64,000 nt of DNA from the NCBI RefSeq assembly GCF_008271805.1, contig NZ_VSRY01000123.1, forward strand, positions 1 to 64,000, given 5' to 3'. Below the pieces are notes generated by a model. That model ran no database searches, was not told the DNA's origin, and saw only the letters and a program-made list of their open reading frames with translations. Made by a program: the position numbers and the translations under genes. This document shows, piece after piece, positions 11,407 through 20,002 of this stretch (its first letter is position 1; every line of letters begins with the position of its first letter). The DNA is from Streptomyces sp. TRM49041. GTDB lineage: Bacteria > Actinomycetota > Actinomycetes > Streptomycetales > Streptomycetaceae.

Positions 11407-12416
11407 GGGCGGTTCCTCCGGGTCCGGTACAGCACGAGCACGAAGGCCGGGACGCCCACCAGCGAGGTCATGACGCCGACCGGGACCTCCTGGGGTTCGA
11501 TGACGGTCCGGGCGACGGTGTCGATGCACACCAGGAACACGGCCCCGCCCAGCGCCGCGGCGGGCAGCAGCCGCGCGTGGCCGGGCCCGACGAGGGCGCG
11601 GGCGGCGTGGGGCAGCACCAGGCCGACGAAGCCGATGGCACCGGACGCGGCGACCAGGGCGGCGGTGAGCAGGGCGGTGGCGCACAGCAGGACCAGCCGG
11701 GCACGGGCGGTGTCGACGCCCAGGGCCGACGCCGCGTCCTGGCCGAAGGCGAACGCGTCGAGGGTCCTGGCGTGACCGAGGCAGACCGTCAGCACGAGCA
11801 GCAGAGCCGCGAGGCACAGCCACACGTCGGCCCATCCGGCGCCGCTGAGAGATCCGAGCAGCCAGAACAGCACGCCCCGGGTGGTCTCGGCGTCGGCGGA
11901 CGTGACGACGATGAAGGAGGTGAGCGCGGAGAACAGCTGCATCGCGGCGACGCCCGAGAGTACGACCCGATCGGTGGTGCCGCCCAGGGTGTGGCTCAGC
12001 AGCAGCATCGCGGCGAACGAGCACAGGGCGCCGGCGAAGGCACCGCCGGAGACGGACAGGGCGCCTCCGCCGGCTCCCAGGACGACCACGGCGACGGCTC
12101 CGGTGGAGGCGCCGGAGGAGACTCCGAGGACGAAGGGGTCGGCGAGCGGGTTGCGCAGCAGTGACTGCATCACCGCGCCGCACACGGCCAGCCCCGCGCC
12201 GCACACGGCGGCCAGCAGGGTGCGCGGGAGCCGCAGGTTCCAGACGATGCCGTCGCGGATCGGTGTGAGCCCGGAGGCATCACCGCCCAGGTGGGAGGCG
12301 ACGGCGGACCAGACGTCCGCGACCCCGATGTCCGCCGGGCCGATGGTGATGGCCAGGGCGATGGAGAGGGCGAGTGCGGCCAGCCCCGCCGCCGTGCGCA
12401 GCAGGGCCGCGGTCAC
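11403..12416 (-). CDS. btuC: FecCD/BtuC-family ABC permease
   Basis: A 337-residue permease with about ten hydrophobic segments and the family signatures LRLPRTLLAAVCGAGLAVCG, QSLLRNPLADPFVLGVSSGA and GFVGLVLPHAARALVG. The last holds the cytoplasmic coupling loop. It forms the channel of a type II ABC importer, normally as a homodimer. It overlaps the ATPase gene by 4 bp downstream and the binding-protein gene by 4 bp upstream, so the three subunits are translationally coupled. Substrate is inferred from the riboswitch. Confidence 0.9.
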   Translation of the reverse strand: MTAALLRTAAGLAALALSIALAITIGPADIGVADVWSAVASHLGGDASGLTPIRDGIVWNLRLPRTLLAAVCGAGLAVCGAVMQSLLRNPLADPFVLGVSSGASTGAVAVVVLGAGGGALSVSGGAFAGALCSFAAMLLLSHTLGGTTDRVVLSGVAAMQLFSALTSFIVVTSADAETTRGVLFWLLGSLSGAGWADVWLCLAALLLVLTVCLGHARTLDAFAFGQDAASALGVDTARARLVLLCATALLTAALVAASGAIGFVGLVLPHAARALVGPGHARLLPAAALGGAVFLVCIDTVARTVIEPQEVPVGVMTSLVGVPAFVLVLYRTRRNRP

Positions 12417-13438
12417 TTCGCCAGGCCGAACTCGCGCATCGCGGCGGCGACCTGTTCGATGCCCTCCACCGTGCGGATGGTGGGGTTCATGGCCTGGCCG
12501 CTGAGGAGGACGTACCGCTTGTGGCGTACGGCGTCCATGTTCCGGGTGACCGGGTTCGACTCCAGGAACTCGATCTTCTTCGCGGCGCTCTCCGCGGTCT
12601 GCGACTTGCGGGTGAGATCACCGATGACCAGCACGTCGGGGTTGCGGTCGGCGACGGTCTCCCAGTTGATCTGCGGCCACTCCTCGGTGGTGTCGTCGAA
12701 GACGTTCTTCGCACCGAGTTCGCGGGTGATGATGCCGGGGGCTCCGCAGCACCCCGCCATGTACGGGGACTCGGCGTTGGCGAACCAGTACAGCAGCGTG
12801 ACGTCCGACGCGTCGAGCCCCGCCTTCGCCTTGGCGACGCGTGCCTTGAGCCGCGCCGTCAGGTCTTCGCCCCGCTGCTCGACACCGAACACCTGGGCGA
12901 TGTCCCGTACTTCCCCGTACACGGTGTCCATCGTCAGCGGCTTCGTACGGACACCGTCGCCGTCGCCGCTGTTGTCCTTGCCGACGCAGTCGGACGGGGA
13001 GAGGTACGTGGGCACACCGAGCTTCTCGAACTGCTCCCGGGTGGCCACACCGCCCTTGCCGAGGGTCGAGGCGAACGAGGCACCCACGAAGTCCGGTTCG
13101 GCGTCGAGGACCTTCTCGAAGGACGGCCGGTTCTCGGCGAGGCGCGGCACACCGGCGTTGGCCTTCTCCAGGCCCTTCATGACGGGGTCGGTCCAGGTGG
13201 CCGTCCCGGCCATGCGGTCGGCGAGGCCGAGGGAAAGCATGATCTCGGTGGTGCCCTGGTTCAGCGACACGGCCCGCCGGGGGCCGTCCCCCCGGATCTC
13301 CACCTCCTGCCCGCAGTTGTCGAGCACACGGGTCGCGGCCCGGGGCGACGTGGGGCGGTCGGAGGTGCCGCACCCGGTGAGGAGGAGCGCTCCGCACAGG
13401 AGCACGGCGAAGGAAGGGGTCGGGCGCGTGACGGTCAC
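12413..13438 (-). CDS. btuF: Substrate-binding lipoprotein of the cobalamin importer (BtuF-like)
   Basis: A 341-residue periplasmic-binding-type lipoprotein. The GTG start at 13438 opens directly into a lipoprotein signal peptide with lipobox LLTGC (Cys23). Earlier starts would run through the riboswitch. The mature part shows the PF01497 fold: RRAVSLNQGTTEIMLSLGLA at the N-lobe, a long helix linker, and NPDVLVIGDL in the C-lobe. A CC pair (MAGCCGAPGI) is unusual and could form a disulfide. It would capture the corrinoid outside the membrane and deliver it to BtuC. It is the first gene of the riboswitch-controlled operon. Confidence 0.88.
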   Translation of the reverse strand: MTVTRPTPSFAVLLCGALLLTGCGTSDRPTSPRAATRVLDNCGQEVEIRGDGPRRAVSLNQGTTEIMLSLGLADRMAGTATWTDPVMKGLEKANAGVPRLAENRPSFEKVLDAEPDFVGASFASTLGKGGVATREQFEKLGVPTYLSPSDCVGKDNSGDGDGVRTKPLTMDTVYGEVRDIAQVFGVEQRGEDLTARLKARVAKAKAGLDASDVTLLYWFANAESPYMAGCCGAPGIITRELGAKNVFDDTTEEWPQINWETVADRNPDVLVIGDLTRKSQTAESAAKKIEFLESNPVTRNMDAVRHKRYVLLSGQAMNPTIRTVEGIEQVAAAMREFGLAK

Positions 13439-13490
13439 GGCGTTGTCCTCAGCGTCGTGGGCCCATGCGCGGGGCCCCGGTCCGTACGAA

Positions 13491-13632
13491 TGCGCCAGCA
13501 GGTCTTCGGACTCGGGGTCATCCGGGCGAGGCGCCTTCCCGGGCCGGCGGGCCGGTCCAGTGGCTTCGTGTGCCTCGCCCGTCACCCTCACCGCTGCGCG
13601 TCAGTTCCGGACTCCCACCGGATTCCCTGACC
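13491..13632 (-). promoter_or_regulatory. Cobalamin (AdoCbl) riboswitch
   Basis: On the minus strand, the leader of btuF carries the conserved blocks in order: GGGAATCCGGTGGGAGTCC, ACTGACGCGCAGCGGTGA, the B12 box GCCACTGG (13557-13564), GGGAAGGC, GATGACCCCGAGTCCGAAGA and CCTGCTGGC. This is the canonical order of the cobalamin riboswitch. It lies about 50 bp upstream of the start codon, so ligand binding most likely blocks translation or elongation when B12 is plentiful. Confidence 0.95.
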
Positions 13633-13788
13633 CACGTACGTACATGTCGTACGGAGTGCGACTGGCCTGCGCAAGCTACCACAGGGGGCCGCGCGACCGT
13701 CCGGGTGCCGCGTCGGTCCGACCCACGGCCACCGCGGACGTCAAGCGTGGCCGCGGCCGGCAGGTGCCGCGAGCGACGGTGGGTGCGC

Positions 13789-14285
13789 TCAGCGCAGCCG
13801 CTCGAAGACCGCGGCGGTCGTCATGCCGTAGACGAGGTGCGGAACGATGTCCGACAGCCGGCCGGCGCCGCTCCATTCGGCCGGGTCGGTGACGCCCAGC
13901 GCGGTGGCGGGCAGATCGCCGGCCGCCATGGCCGCCGCGCCGAGGAACGGTCCGGCCGGCAGGGCGAGGGCGAGGCCGTGGCACCCGCGTCCCATACGGC
14001 TCCGCAGCATGCCGTAGGCGAGTCCGACCCCGAGCCCCGTGCGTATCCGAGGAGGGCGCCCACGCCCTGCTCGCGGTTGCTCCGCAACTCTCCGCCGTCC
14101 TCGCTGCCGTCCTCGCCGCCGTCCTCGCCGCCGCCGATGCCGGCGCGGTCGGCCAGCCGGCCGGCGACCTCGGCCGGTATGTCGCTGGAGGGGCGCCCGC
14201 GCAGCACCATGTCACCGTAGGTGACCACGTTCAGGGCGACGGTTCCGGCGGCCCCGGCCAGCAGTCCTCGGGTCCAGAAACGCAT
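13789..14285 (-). pseudogene. Small membrane protein gene with a central frameshift
   Basis: The ATG at 14285 opens MRFWTRGLLAGAAGTVALNV and a region rich in Gly, Glu and Asp (EDGGEDGSEDGGE), then REQGVGALLGYARG. Near base 14041 the frame must shift by one to continue TGLGVGLAYGMLRSRMGRG through LVYGMTTAAVFERLR and a stop at 13789. Joined, the product is about 165 residues with four hydrophobic segments and looks like a Streptomyces hypothetical membrane protein of unknown role. A single missing base in a G-run explains the break. It may be a true mutation or a sequencing error. Confidence 0.6.
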
Positions 14286-14386
14286 GACGAATCCTCCACG
14301 GGAGCAGGTGGGCGGCGGGCCCACGGACGGGCGGTCCGCCGCGTGCCCGGGCCGGTTCCCCCGGGCGGCGGGCTCCATGCGCCTCC

Positions 14387-15049
14387 CTACCGGGCTTCCT
14401 CCTGGGTGCGGTCGAGGGCCGGGTCCGGGCGCTCGCCGAGATACTCCACCCACGCCTTCTTGACGCACGGGTAGTGCGTGGTGGCCTCGACGAGGTTCAT
14501 GAAGTTGGCGATGTTGGCCTCGAAGCGCTCCTGGAGCGTGTCGTTGGCGATGCGGCCTGTGCCGTCCAGCTGGGTGTGGGCGGAGGCCAGCGAGAACATG
14601 TCCGGGTAGACACGGGCACCGAGGTGCTCCAGCGGGACGCGCAGCGCCCACAGCCCGCGGTTGCCGCCGACCATGGAGGGCGACGCGGACACCAGGAGAC
14701 CCTGGAGTTCGTTGAACGGCTGCGGCCGGAACCGTGACGTCCAGTCGATGAGGTTCTTGAGAACACCGGGCACCGAGGCGTTGTACTCGGGCGACGCGAT
14801 GATGAGCGCGTCCACCTCCAGCAGTCGCTGCCGGAAACGCTCCGCGCCGTGGGGGATCCCGTCGGCCTTCTCGACGTCGGCGTCGTAGTCGGGGACCTCG
14901 AAGTCCTTGACGGAGGCGAGACGGGCCGCGGCTCCGTTGGCCTCGACGACGGCCACGGCCAGCTCCGCGAGTCTCGTGTTGAGCGAGCCGGCCCGCCGTG
15001 AACCCGTCATGACGAGGAACGACAGCGGGCCGCGTGCTGGGGTGCTCAT
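14387..15049 (-). CDS. NADPH-dependent FMN reductase-like flavoprotein
   Basis: A 220-residue flavodoxin-like protein. The N-terminal FMN phosphate loop is in LSFLVMTGSRRAGSLNTRLA, and the signature ASPEYNASVPGVLKNLIDW binds the isoalloxazine ring. Such enzymes reduce FMN, quinones or chromate with NAD(P)H. A C-terminal tail of about 30 residues (HYPCVKKAWVEYLGERP) is extra relative to the minimal family. It sits 21 bp after the SRPBCC gene in the same direction, probably as an operon. The redox partner is unknown. Confidence 0.85.
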   Translation of the reverse strand: MSTPARGPLSFLVMTGSRRAGSLNTRLAELAVAVVEANGAAARLASVKDFEVPDYDADVEKADGIPHGAERFRQRLLEVDALIIASPEYNASVPGVLKNLIDWTSRFRPQPFNELQGLLVSASPSMVGGNRGLWALRVPLEHLGARVYPDMFSLASAHTQLDGTGRIANDTLQERFEANIANFMNLVEATTHYPCVKKAWVEYLGERPDPALDRTQEEAR

Positions 15050-15070
15050 GAGTGTGCCTTTCGGGTGTGT

Positions 15071-15541
15071 TCACAGGCCGGGTCGGGGTCGCCGCCCATG
15101 GCGGAGCAGGATGCGCTCCAGGTCCCGCAGGTCCTTGCGGAGGGAGGAACGGACCTTCCGCGCGATGAGCGGTGCGGCCGGCCGGTAGTAGCCGGAGGCG
15201 TCGCCCCGTACCCGGATGCGGGCGAGGGTGCCGCGCGGGTGCGGGTCGAACGTGTAGGTGACGTGCATCGGCATCGGCCCGGCGACCGAGACCATGTCCA
15301 GGAGCCGGGAGGGCTGGTACGCGGCGACGCGGAGTACGTAGTCGATCCGCTTGCCCAGGAAGTACGCGGTCCGTGTCACCTCGGCGCCGGCGCCGAACCC
15401 GCCCTGGTCCCCCTCCCGGGTCAGCCGTGCCTCGCGGATGCCCTGGGTCCACTCGGCGTCGTGCCGCCAGTCCATCGCGTACGCGGCGACCTGGTCGCAC
15501 GGCAGCGCGATCACCCGCTCGGCCGTCTCGTCGAGCGCCAT
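15071..15541 (-). CDS. SRPBCC-family (START-like) protein
   Basis: A 156-residue protein with the SRPBCC pattern: an N-terminal strand and helix (ERVIALPCDQVAAYAMDWRH), a twisted sheet (EVTRTAYFLGKRIDYVLRVA, VTYTFDPHPRGTLARIRVRG) and a long basic C-terminal helix. The fold makes a hydrophobic cavity for a lipid or polyketide-like ligand. The ligand here cannot be told. The ATG at 15541 is preceded by a strong GGAGGAACCGC, so it is preferred over the ATG six codons upstream. Possibly co-transcribed with the flavin reductase downstream. Confidence 0.8.
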   Translation of the reverse strand: MALDETAERVIALPCDQVAAYAMDWRHDAEWTQGIREARLTREGDQGGFGAGAEVTRTAYFLGKRIDYVLRVAAYQPSRLLDMVSVAGPMPMHVTYTFDPHPRGTLARIRVRGDASGYYRPAAPLIARKVRSSLRKDLRDLERILLRHGRRPRPGL

Positions 15542-15774
15542 GCGGTTCCTCCGGGGCATCGGCGGCTGGTCCGCGGGGCGCCTGCGCGGCGGCGTTCCGC
15601 GTGCCGTTCCACTCTGCGCGGGAATCGCCGCGGAGCGCCGTATGACGCGGCCATACGGGTCACGGGAGTTCGGCCGCACCGCACCGGCCTGGTTCCCGTG
15701 GCCGTGCGCTACATTTTGCGTCGCCTTGACCACGATCACTCACGATCACTTCTGACACGGGGAGCCGGCTCTCA

Positions 15775-16197
15775 ATGATCGACATCGTCAACGGACTCGG
15801 CCGGGCCGCCGCTTACGGCGGCCTCGGGCTGATCCTGCTGATCCTCGGCATAGTTCTGGTCGACGTCCTGACGCCCGGCAACCTCCGTCGGCTCATCTGG
15901 GAGGGGCGCAACCGCAACGGCGCCCTGCTGCTGAGTTCGGCGCTGCTCGGCATCGGCGGCATCGTGTTCACCTCCATCTGGTCTACGTACGACGACTTCG
16001 GCAAGGGCCTGGCCTCCACTGCGGTGTTCGGTCTGCTCGGGCTGGTGATGATGGCCGTGGCGTTCGTGGTGGTGGACCTCATCACGCCGGGACGTCTCGG
16101 CGCCCATCTGGTGGAGCCGGAGCCGCACCCGGCGGTGTGGGTGACGGCGTCCTGCAACATCGCGGTGTCCGCGATCGTGTCGGCGTCCATCGCCTGA
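15775..16197 (+). CDS. DUF350 membrane protein
   Basis: A 140-residue integral membrane protein with four helices in two repeated halves. Each half contains LGIVLVDVLTPGNLR or VAFVVVDLITPGRLGAHL, the internal duplication typical of DUF350. The function is unknown, although the family often sits near membrane-stress or spermidine-related genes. A TTGACC box at 15726 is a possible -35 element. The ribosome-binding site is GGGGAGCC. It converges on the gene at 16211. Confidence 0.85.
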   Translation: MIDIVNGLGRAAAYGGLGLILLILGIVLVDVLTPGNLRRLIWEGRNRNGALLLSSALLGIGGIVFTSIWSTYDDFGKGLASTAVFGLLGLVMMAVAFVVVDLITPGRLGAHLVEPEPHPAVWVTASCNIAVSAIVSASIA

Positions 16198-16210
16198 CCC
16201 ACCGGACGGC

Positions 16211-16714
16211 TCACTCCGCGACGCGGACGGGCTCGGCCTCCAGGAAGCGCCGTTTGCGGGGCCCGCGGTAGAGCAGCGCCTCCCAGCCGAGCCGTTCCAG
16301 GGCCCGGGCGCACTCGGCGAGCGCCGTCTCCTCCCCCTGAGCGGCGCCGCCGCCGGGCGGGCCCAGCCACTCGACCCGTACGGAGTCCGGCCGCTCGCCG
16401 GGTCCGACGCGGTAGCCGGTCGCGACGCGCCGCCCCTCGGCGTCCAGGGCAGAGGGCGGTATACCGGCGGCCTCCAGGGCCAGGGCGACCGCTCTGACCG
16501 GCTGGTTGCGCTCCCACGCGGCGGGCACGGCCCGCGGGTCGCCGCCCGCGGTGTTGGTGAGCCGTCTGATCTGGAGCAGGCCCTCGTACGCCACTCGGAC
16601 CTCGGCCGCGCGCCGCTCGGTCGCCGCCACGCCCGCCACCGGGTCCGCCACCGGGTCCGGAGGCGGTGGTCCGTCGCCCGTGGCGGCCTCGAACCCGGAG
16701 TCCGCCCCGGTCAC
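16211..16714 (-). CDS. Hypothetical protein coupled to the WGR-propeller gene
   Basis: A 167-residue protein whose start overlaps the stop of the upstream WGR gene by 4 bp, so it is translationally coupled to it. An acidic, Pro-rich N-terminus (PPPPDPVADPVAGV) precedes a helical region (EVRVAYEGLLQIRRLTN) and a compact C-terminal alpha/beta stretch (ALERLGWEALLYRGPRKRRFL). I recognise no named family. Coupling suggests a partner or regulator of the WGR protein. Confidence 0.75.
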   Translation of the reverse strand: MTGADSGFEAATGDGPPPPDPVADPVAGVAATERRAAEVRVAYEGLLQIRRLTNTAGGDPRAVPAAWERNQPVRAVALALEAAGIPPSALDAEGRRVATGYRVGPGERPDSVRVEWLGPPGGGAAQGEETALAECARALERLGWEALLYRGPRKRRFLEAEPVRVAE

Positions 16715-18162
16715 AGCAGCCGCCGGATGTCACCGCGGACCCGGTAGAAGCCGCCCGCCGCCGCGTGCAGGCCGTCCACGACGAAACGCGCCCCAGGCTG
16801 CCGTATCGCACGCGGGAACTGCACGTTCCAGGACTGTTCGTAGCCCTCGGACACGACGTGGACGCGCATCCGGCCGGCCTCCTGGACACACTCCACGACG
16901 ATCGAGCCCGCGGGGGCGTTCACCACGGTGGGCACCGCGGCCGCCGCCGCGGCGGGCGCGTACGTCGGCAGTGCGGCGGCCAGCTTGACGTCCCGCGCCA
17001 CCGGCACCGTGCCCTGCTGGGCCTGGGTGACCGCGGCCTCGCTCGCGTCCACGCAGACCAGCGAGCCGTCCGTCGTCACCAGGTACAGCCGCTCGTCGCG
17101 GTACTGCATCGACAGCGCCGAGCCCCCGCCCGTGCCGAGCTTCCAAAGCCGCGTACCGTCCCGGTCGAAGCAGTACACGGACGAGGCCGCGTCACCGGCG
17201 AAGACGAACCGTCCGCCGGGCGAGGTGGCGCACGAGTACACCGCGCTGTCGCAGGCGTAGGTGGCCTCGATCGTGCCGTCGTCCTTCGACAGCCGCTGGA
17301 CCACTCGGTGGGCGGTACCCGCGTACACGGCCGTGTCCTCCTGCCAGCCGAAGAGGACGCCGCCCCGGGTAGGTGTGTGCCACAGCTCGCCGCCGCCGTC
17401 CGGAGCGTAGGCCGTGACGCCCCGCTGGTGGCCGTGGTAGACGGCCCGGTCGTCGGCGCGGACCATCCAGGCGTGCTCGCCCTGGCCGCGCCGCGACCAC
17501 TGGTGCTCGTCCTCGTGGTCGATGACGGTGAGCCGGCCGGCGCGGTCCGCGACGTTCAGCACGCCCTCGTGGATGTCCAGCCAGAAGATGTCGACGTCCG
17601 CCGCGATGTCGTACGCCGCGAACGGCAGCTTCGACGACAGGTCGTACACCCGGCCGTCGTCGCAGCCCGCGTAGATCCAGAACTCGTCGGCGACCAGGCA
17701 CTTCACGCCGTCGGGCAGGCTGAAGCGGGCCAGGACGCCGCCGTCGTGGTCAAGCGTGTACACGTCGCCCGCCTGGTTGCCCACCCAGCAGCGCTCGTCG
17801 TCGACGTGGATACCGAACGCCGAGGAGCCGGTGCGGAACCGCCACAGCACCGGCGCGACCGCCCGGGCTGTGGAAGGCGCCGAGGTCACCTGCCGCCGGG
17901 TCACCGCGCGCGGGGGGCGCTGACCGGGCACGGCGGGCGCGTAGCCCTTGCGTACCTTCTCGCCGACCTTCTTCGCGGCGGCCGCCCGGGCCTTCTCCAC
18001 CGTGGGGAACGTGGAGGTCTGCGTCTGCCCGGCTGCCCCGATCCGCCCGTACCGCACCGTCACCACCTGGCCGTCGACGGTGACCTCGTAGAACTTGTGC
18101 GCGACGCCGGCGTCCTGCGACAGCTCCAGATACGTCGTCGACTCCATGGACACAGCGGACAT
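16711..18162 (-). CDS. WGR domain protein with C-terminal PQQ-like beta-propeller
   Basis: A 483-residue cytosolic protein. Residues 1-80 form a WGR domain (HKFYEVTVDGQVVTVRYGRI, then GYAPA), a module otherwise best known from PARPs and MolR-type regulators and thought to bind nucleic acid. From about residue 100 a repeating pattern (VWTLDHDGGVLARFSL-like, RAVYHGHQRGVTAYAPDG, GTRLWKLGTGG) makes a seven- or eight-bladed propeller. The ATG at 18162 has GGGAGGGG upstream. A short coupled gene follows. The combination suggests a scaffold that links a propeller interaction surface to DNA or RNA. The process served is unknown. Confidence 0.8.
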   Translation of the reverse strand: MSAVSMESTTYLELSQDAGVAHKFYEVTVDGQVVTVRYGRIGAAGQTQTSTFPTVEKARAAAAKKVGEKVRKGYAPAVPGQRPPRAVTRRQVTSAPSTARAVAPVLWRFRTGSSAFGIHVDDERCWVGNQAGDVYTLDHDGGVLARFSLPDGVKCLVADEFWIYAGCDDGRVYDLSSKLPFAAYDIAADVDIFWLDIHEGVLNVADRAGRLTVIDHEDEHQWSRRGQGEHAWMVRADDRAVYHGHQRGVTAYAPDGGGELWHTPTRGGVLFGWQEDTAVYAGTAHRVVQRLSKDDGTIEATYACDSAVYSCATSPGGRFVFAGDAASSVYCFDRDGTRLWKLGTGGGSALSMQYRDERLYLVTTDGSLVCVDASEAAVTQAQQGTVPVARDVKLAAALPTYAPAAAAAAVPTVVNAPAGSIVVECVQEAGRMRVHVVSEGYEQSWNVQFPRAIRQPGARFVVDGLHAAAGGFYRVRGDIRRLL

Positions 18163-18371
18163 GACACACCCCTCCCCAGGGCGGACCCCCGGCCTGTCCC
18201 GTGGGTCCCACTGCTCAAACCGTAGGGCGGACCACTGACAATCGCCGCGGTCGCGGTCTCCCGTACGGAGCACTCCGGCGGGCGGACCGGCGAACCGTTG
18301 GCGACGATGGTGCTGATGTGGAGAAACGCGACAACGTCGGGGGCGGCTCGGACGGGGAGGAGGCGTCGTAC

Positions 18372-19139
18372 ATGCGTCTGCCGCGGACCCGCCGAGCCCG
18401 CGCCGCCGCGTCCCTGACCGTGCTGGCGCTGCTCGCCACCGCGAGTGTCCTGTTGGGGCCGTCGTCGGCACCGAAGGACGCCGCCGTCGGCGATCCGGAG
18501 CGTACGGCTCCGCAGCGCGCCGTGCGCCAACAGGGTCCGCGGCCTGTGATCGTGCCGCGCACGGCATGGCGGGCGGAGAGCGTGTCGACGGCTCCCGCCG
18601 CCCGGTACGCGCCGGCGGTGAAGGCCGCCGTCATCCACCACACGAGCAGCCCGAACGGCTACGACTGCGAGAGCGTCCCGAAGACCCTGCGCGGTGTGTA
18701 CGCCGGTCACGCCTACGGCAGGCACTGGGACGACATCGGCTACAACTTCCTCGTCGACGCCTGCGGCACCATCTACGAGGGCCGGGCGGGCGGCGTGGAC
18801 CGGGCGGTCATCGGCGCCCACACCAAGGGGTTCAACGACGGCACGGTCGGAATCGCGGCGATCGGCACGTTCACGGAGGGCGCGCGGGTGCCGGAGCCGA
18901 TGCTCGACGCGATCGCCCGGCTGGTCGCCTGGAAACTGGACCCCGCGGGGCCCGACCCGCGTGGCACGGTCACCCTCGTCTCCACCAACGACGCGTCACG
19001 CTTCCCCAAGGGGACGACGGCCGTGCTGCCCGTCGTCGGCGGCCACACAGACGGCTATCCGACCACCTGCCCGGGCGCGGCGCTGTACGCGAAGCTGCCC
19101 GACATCAGCGCTCGGGCGGCCCGGCTGCAACGGCGCTGA
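18372..19139 (+). CDS. Secreted N-acetylmuramoyl-L-alanine amidase (PGRP/amidase_2 type)
   Basis: A 255-residue exported protein. An N-terminal arginine-rich signal peptide (RRARAAASLTVLALLATA) is followed by a peptidoglycan-recognition fold. Its zinc ligands are in AAVIHHTSSPN, HTKGFNDGTVGIAAIGTF and the GGHTDGYPTTCPG segment near the C-terminus. It cleaves the bond between muramic acid and L-alanine in peptidoglycan outside the cell. The ATG at 18372 has GGGGAGGAGG upstream. Its 3' end overlaps the convergent SGNH gene by 35 bp. Confidence 0.88.
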   Translation: MRLPRTRRARAAASLTVLALLATASVLLGPSSAPKDAAVGDPERTAPQRAVRQQGPRPVIVPRTAWRAESVSTAPAARYAPAVKAAVIHHTSSPNGYDCESVPKTLRGVYAGHAYGRHWDDIGYNFLVDACGTIYEGRAGGVDRAVIGAHTKGFNDGTVGIAAIGTFTEGARVPEPMLDAIARLVAWKLDPAGPDPRGTVTLVSTNDASRFPKGTTAVLPVVGGHTDGYPTTCPGAALYAKLPDISARAARLQRR

Positions 19140-19776
19140 TCCAGGCGTCGGCGAGCAGCTGGTGGCCGGCGGCCGTGGGGTGCACGCCGTCGTGGATCCA
19201 GTGCGCCGCCGGGGCACGGCGCGCAGCCTCGTCGAAGACGGTCTGGAGCCGTACGAGTTCGGCGCGGTGGGCGGTGGCGAGTTCGGCGACGATCTGCTGC
19301 CGGAGCAGCACCTGCGCGGCCAGGGCCTCATCGAAGTCGGAGCCGGGGCCGCTGGGCAGGCAGAACGGTTCGCACAGCACGATCCGCAGCTCCGGGAGGG
19401 TCTGGCGGGTACGGGCGAGGAGGGCGTCGTACGCGCCGCGGAAGCCGTCCGCGTCGATGTCGCCGGAGTCGCCGTCCACCACGCGCCAGGCGTCGTTGAC
19501 GCCGACGAGGACCGACAGGACGTCGGGGGCCAGTTCGAGGGTGTCGGCCTGCCAGCGGGCGGCAAGTTCGGGGACCTTGTCGCCGCTCACGCCCCTGTTG
19601 GTGATCCGCCAGCGGTGGCCGGGGGCACGGGCGGCCGCGCGAGCGGCGACCAGGTAGACGTAGCCGTGGCCGAGGGCGGCGTTGACATCGGCGTACGGGT
19701 GGCGGTCGCGGCCGCTGTCGGTGATGGAGTCGCCCTGGAACAGGATGTGCGAACCGGCGGGGACGTGCAGGGGCAT
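19105..19776 (-). CDS. SGNH/GDSL-family hydrolase
   Basis: A 223-residue esterase-fold protein with all SGNH blocks: block I FQGDSITDSG (catalytic Ser), block II Gly in NRGVSG, block III VLVGVNDAW (Asn) and block V HDGVHPTAAGH (Asp and His). It has no signal peptide, so it is probably cytosolic. It hydrolyses an ester of a lipid, sugar or other small molecule, but the substrate cannot be told. It converges with and overlaps the amidase gene by 35 bp, which would make the two transcripts complementary at their ends. Confidence 0.88.
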   Translation of the reverse strand: MPLHVPAGSHILFQGDSITDSGRDRHPYADVNAALGHGYVYLVAARAAARAPGHRWRITNRGVSGDKVPELAARWQADTLELAPDVLSVLVGVNDAWRVVDGDSGDIDADGFRGAYDALLARTRQTLPELRIVLCEPFCLPSGPGSDFDEALAAQVLLRQQIVAELATAHRAELVRLQTVFDEAARRAPAAHWIHDGVHPTAAGHQLLADAWISAVAAGPPER

Positions 19777-20002
19777 GCGGACTCCGGGAGCCGGGGGCCT
19801 GGGGCCCGGGCCTGGACGGTTTCATGGGGAACCTATTTCCGTGCCGCACCGTGGGCAAGGCCCGACGGGGTCCGCGTGGCGCTTCGAAAGATTCGCTCCG
19901 GTGGCTCGGGGTGCGTAGTGTCCGGCTGATTTCCGTTGTCGGCGGTGCGCTCCCGGGTCCCCCGACGACAGGACCGTACGGAACGACGGGGCGAGGCAGG
20001 GC

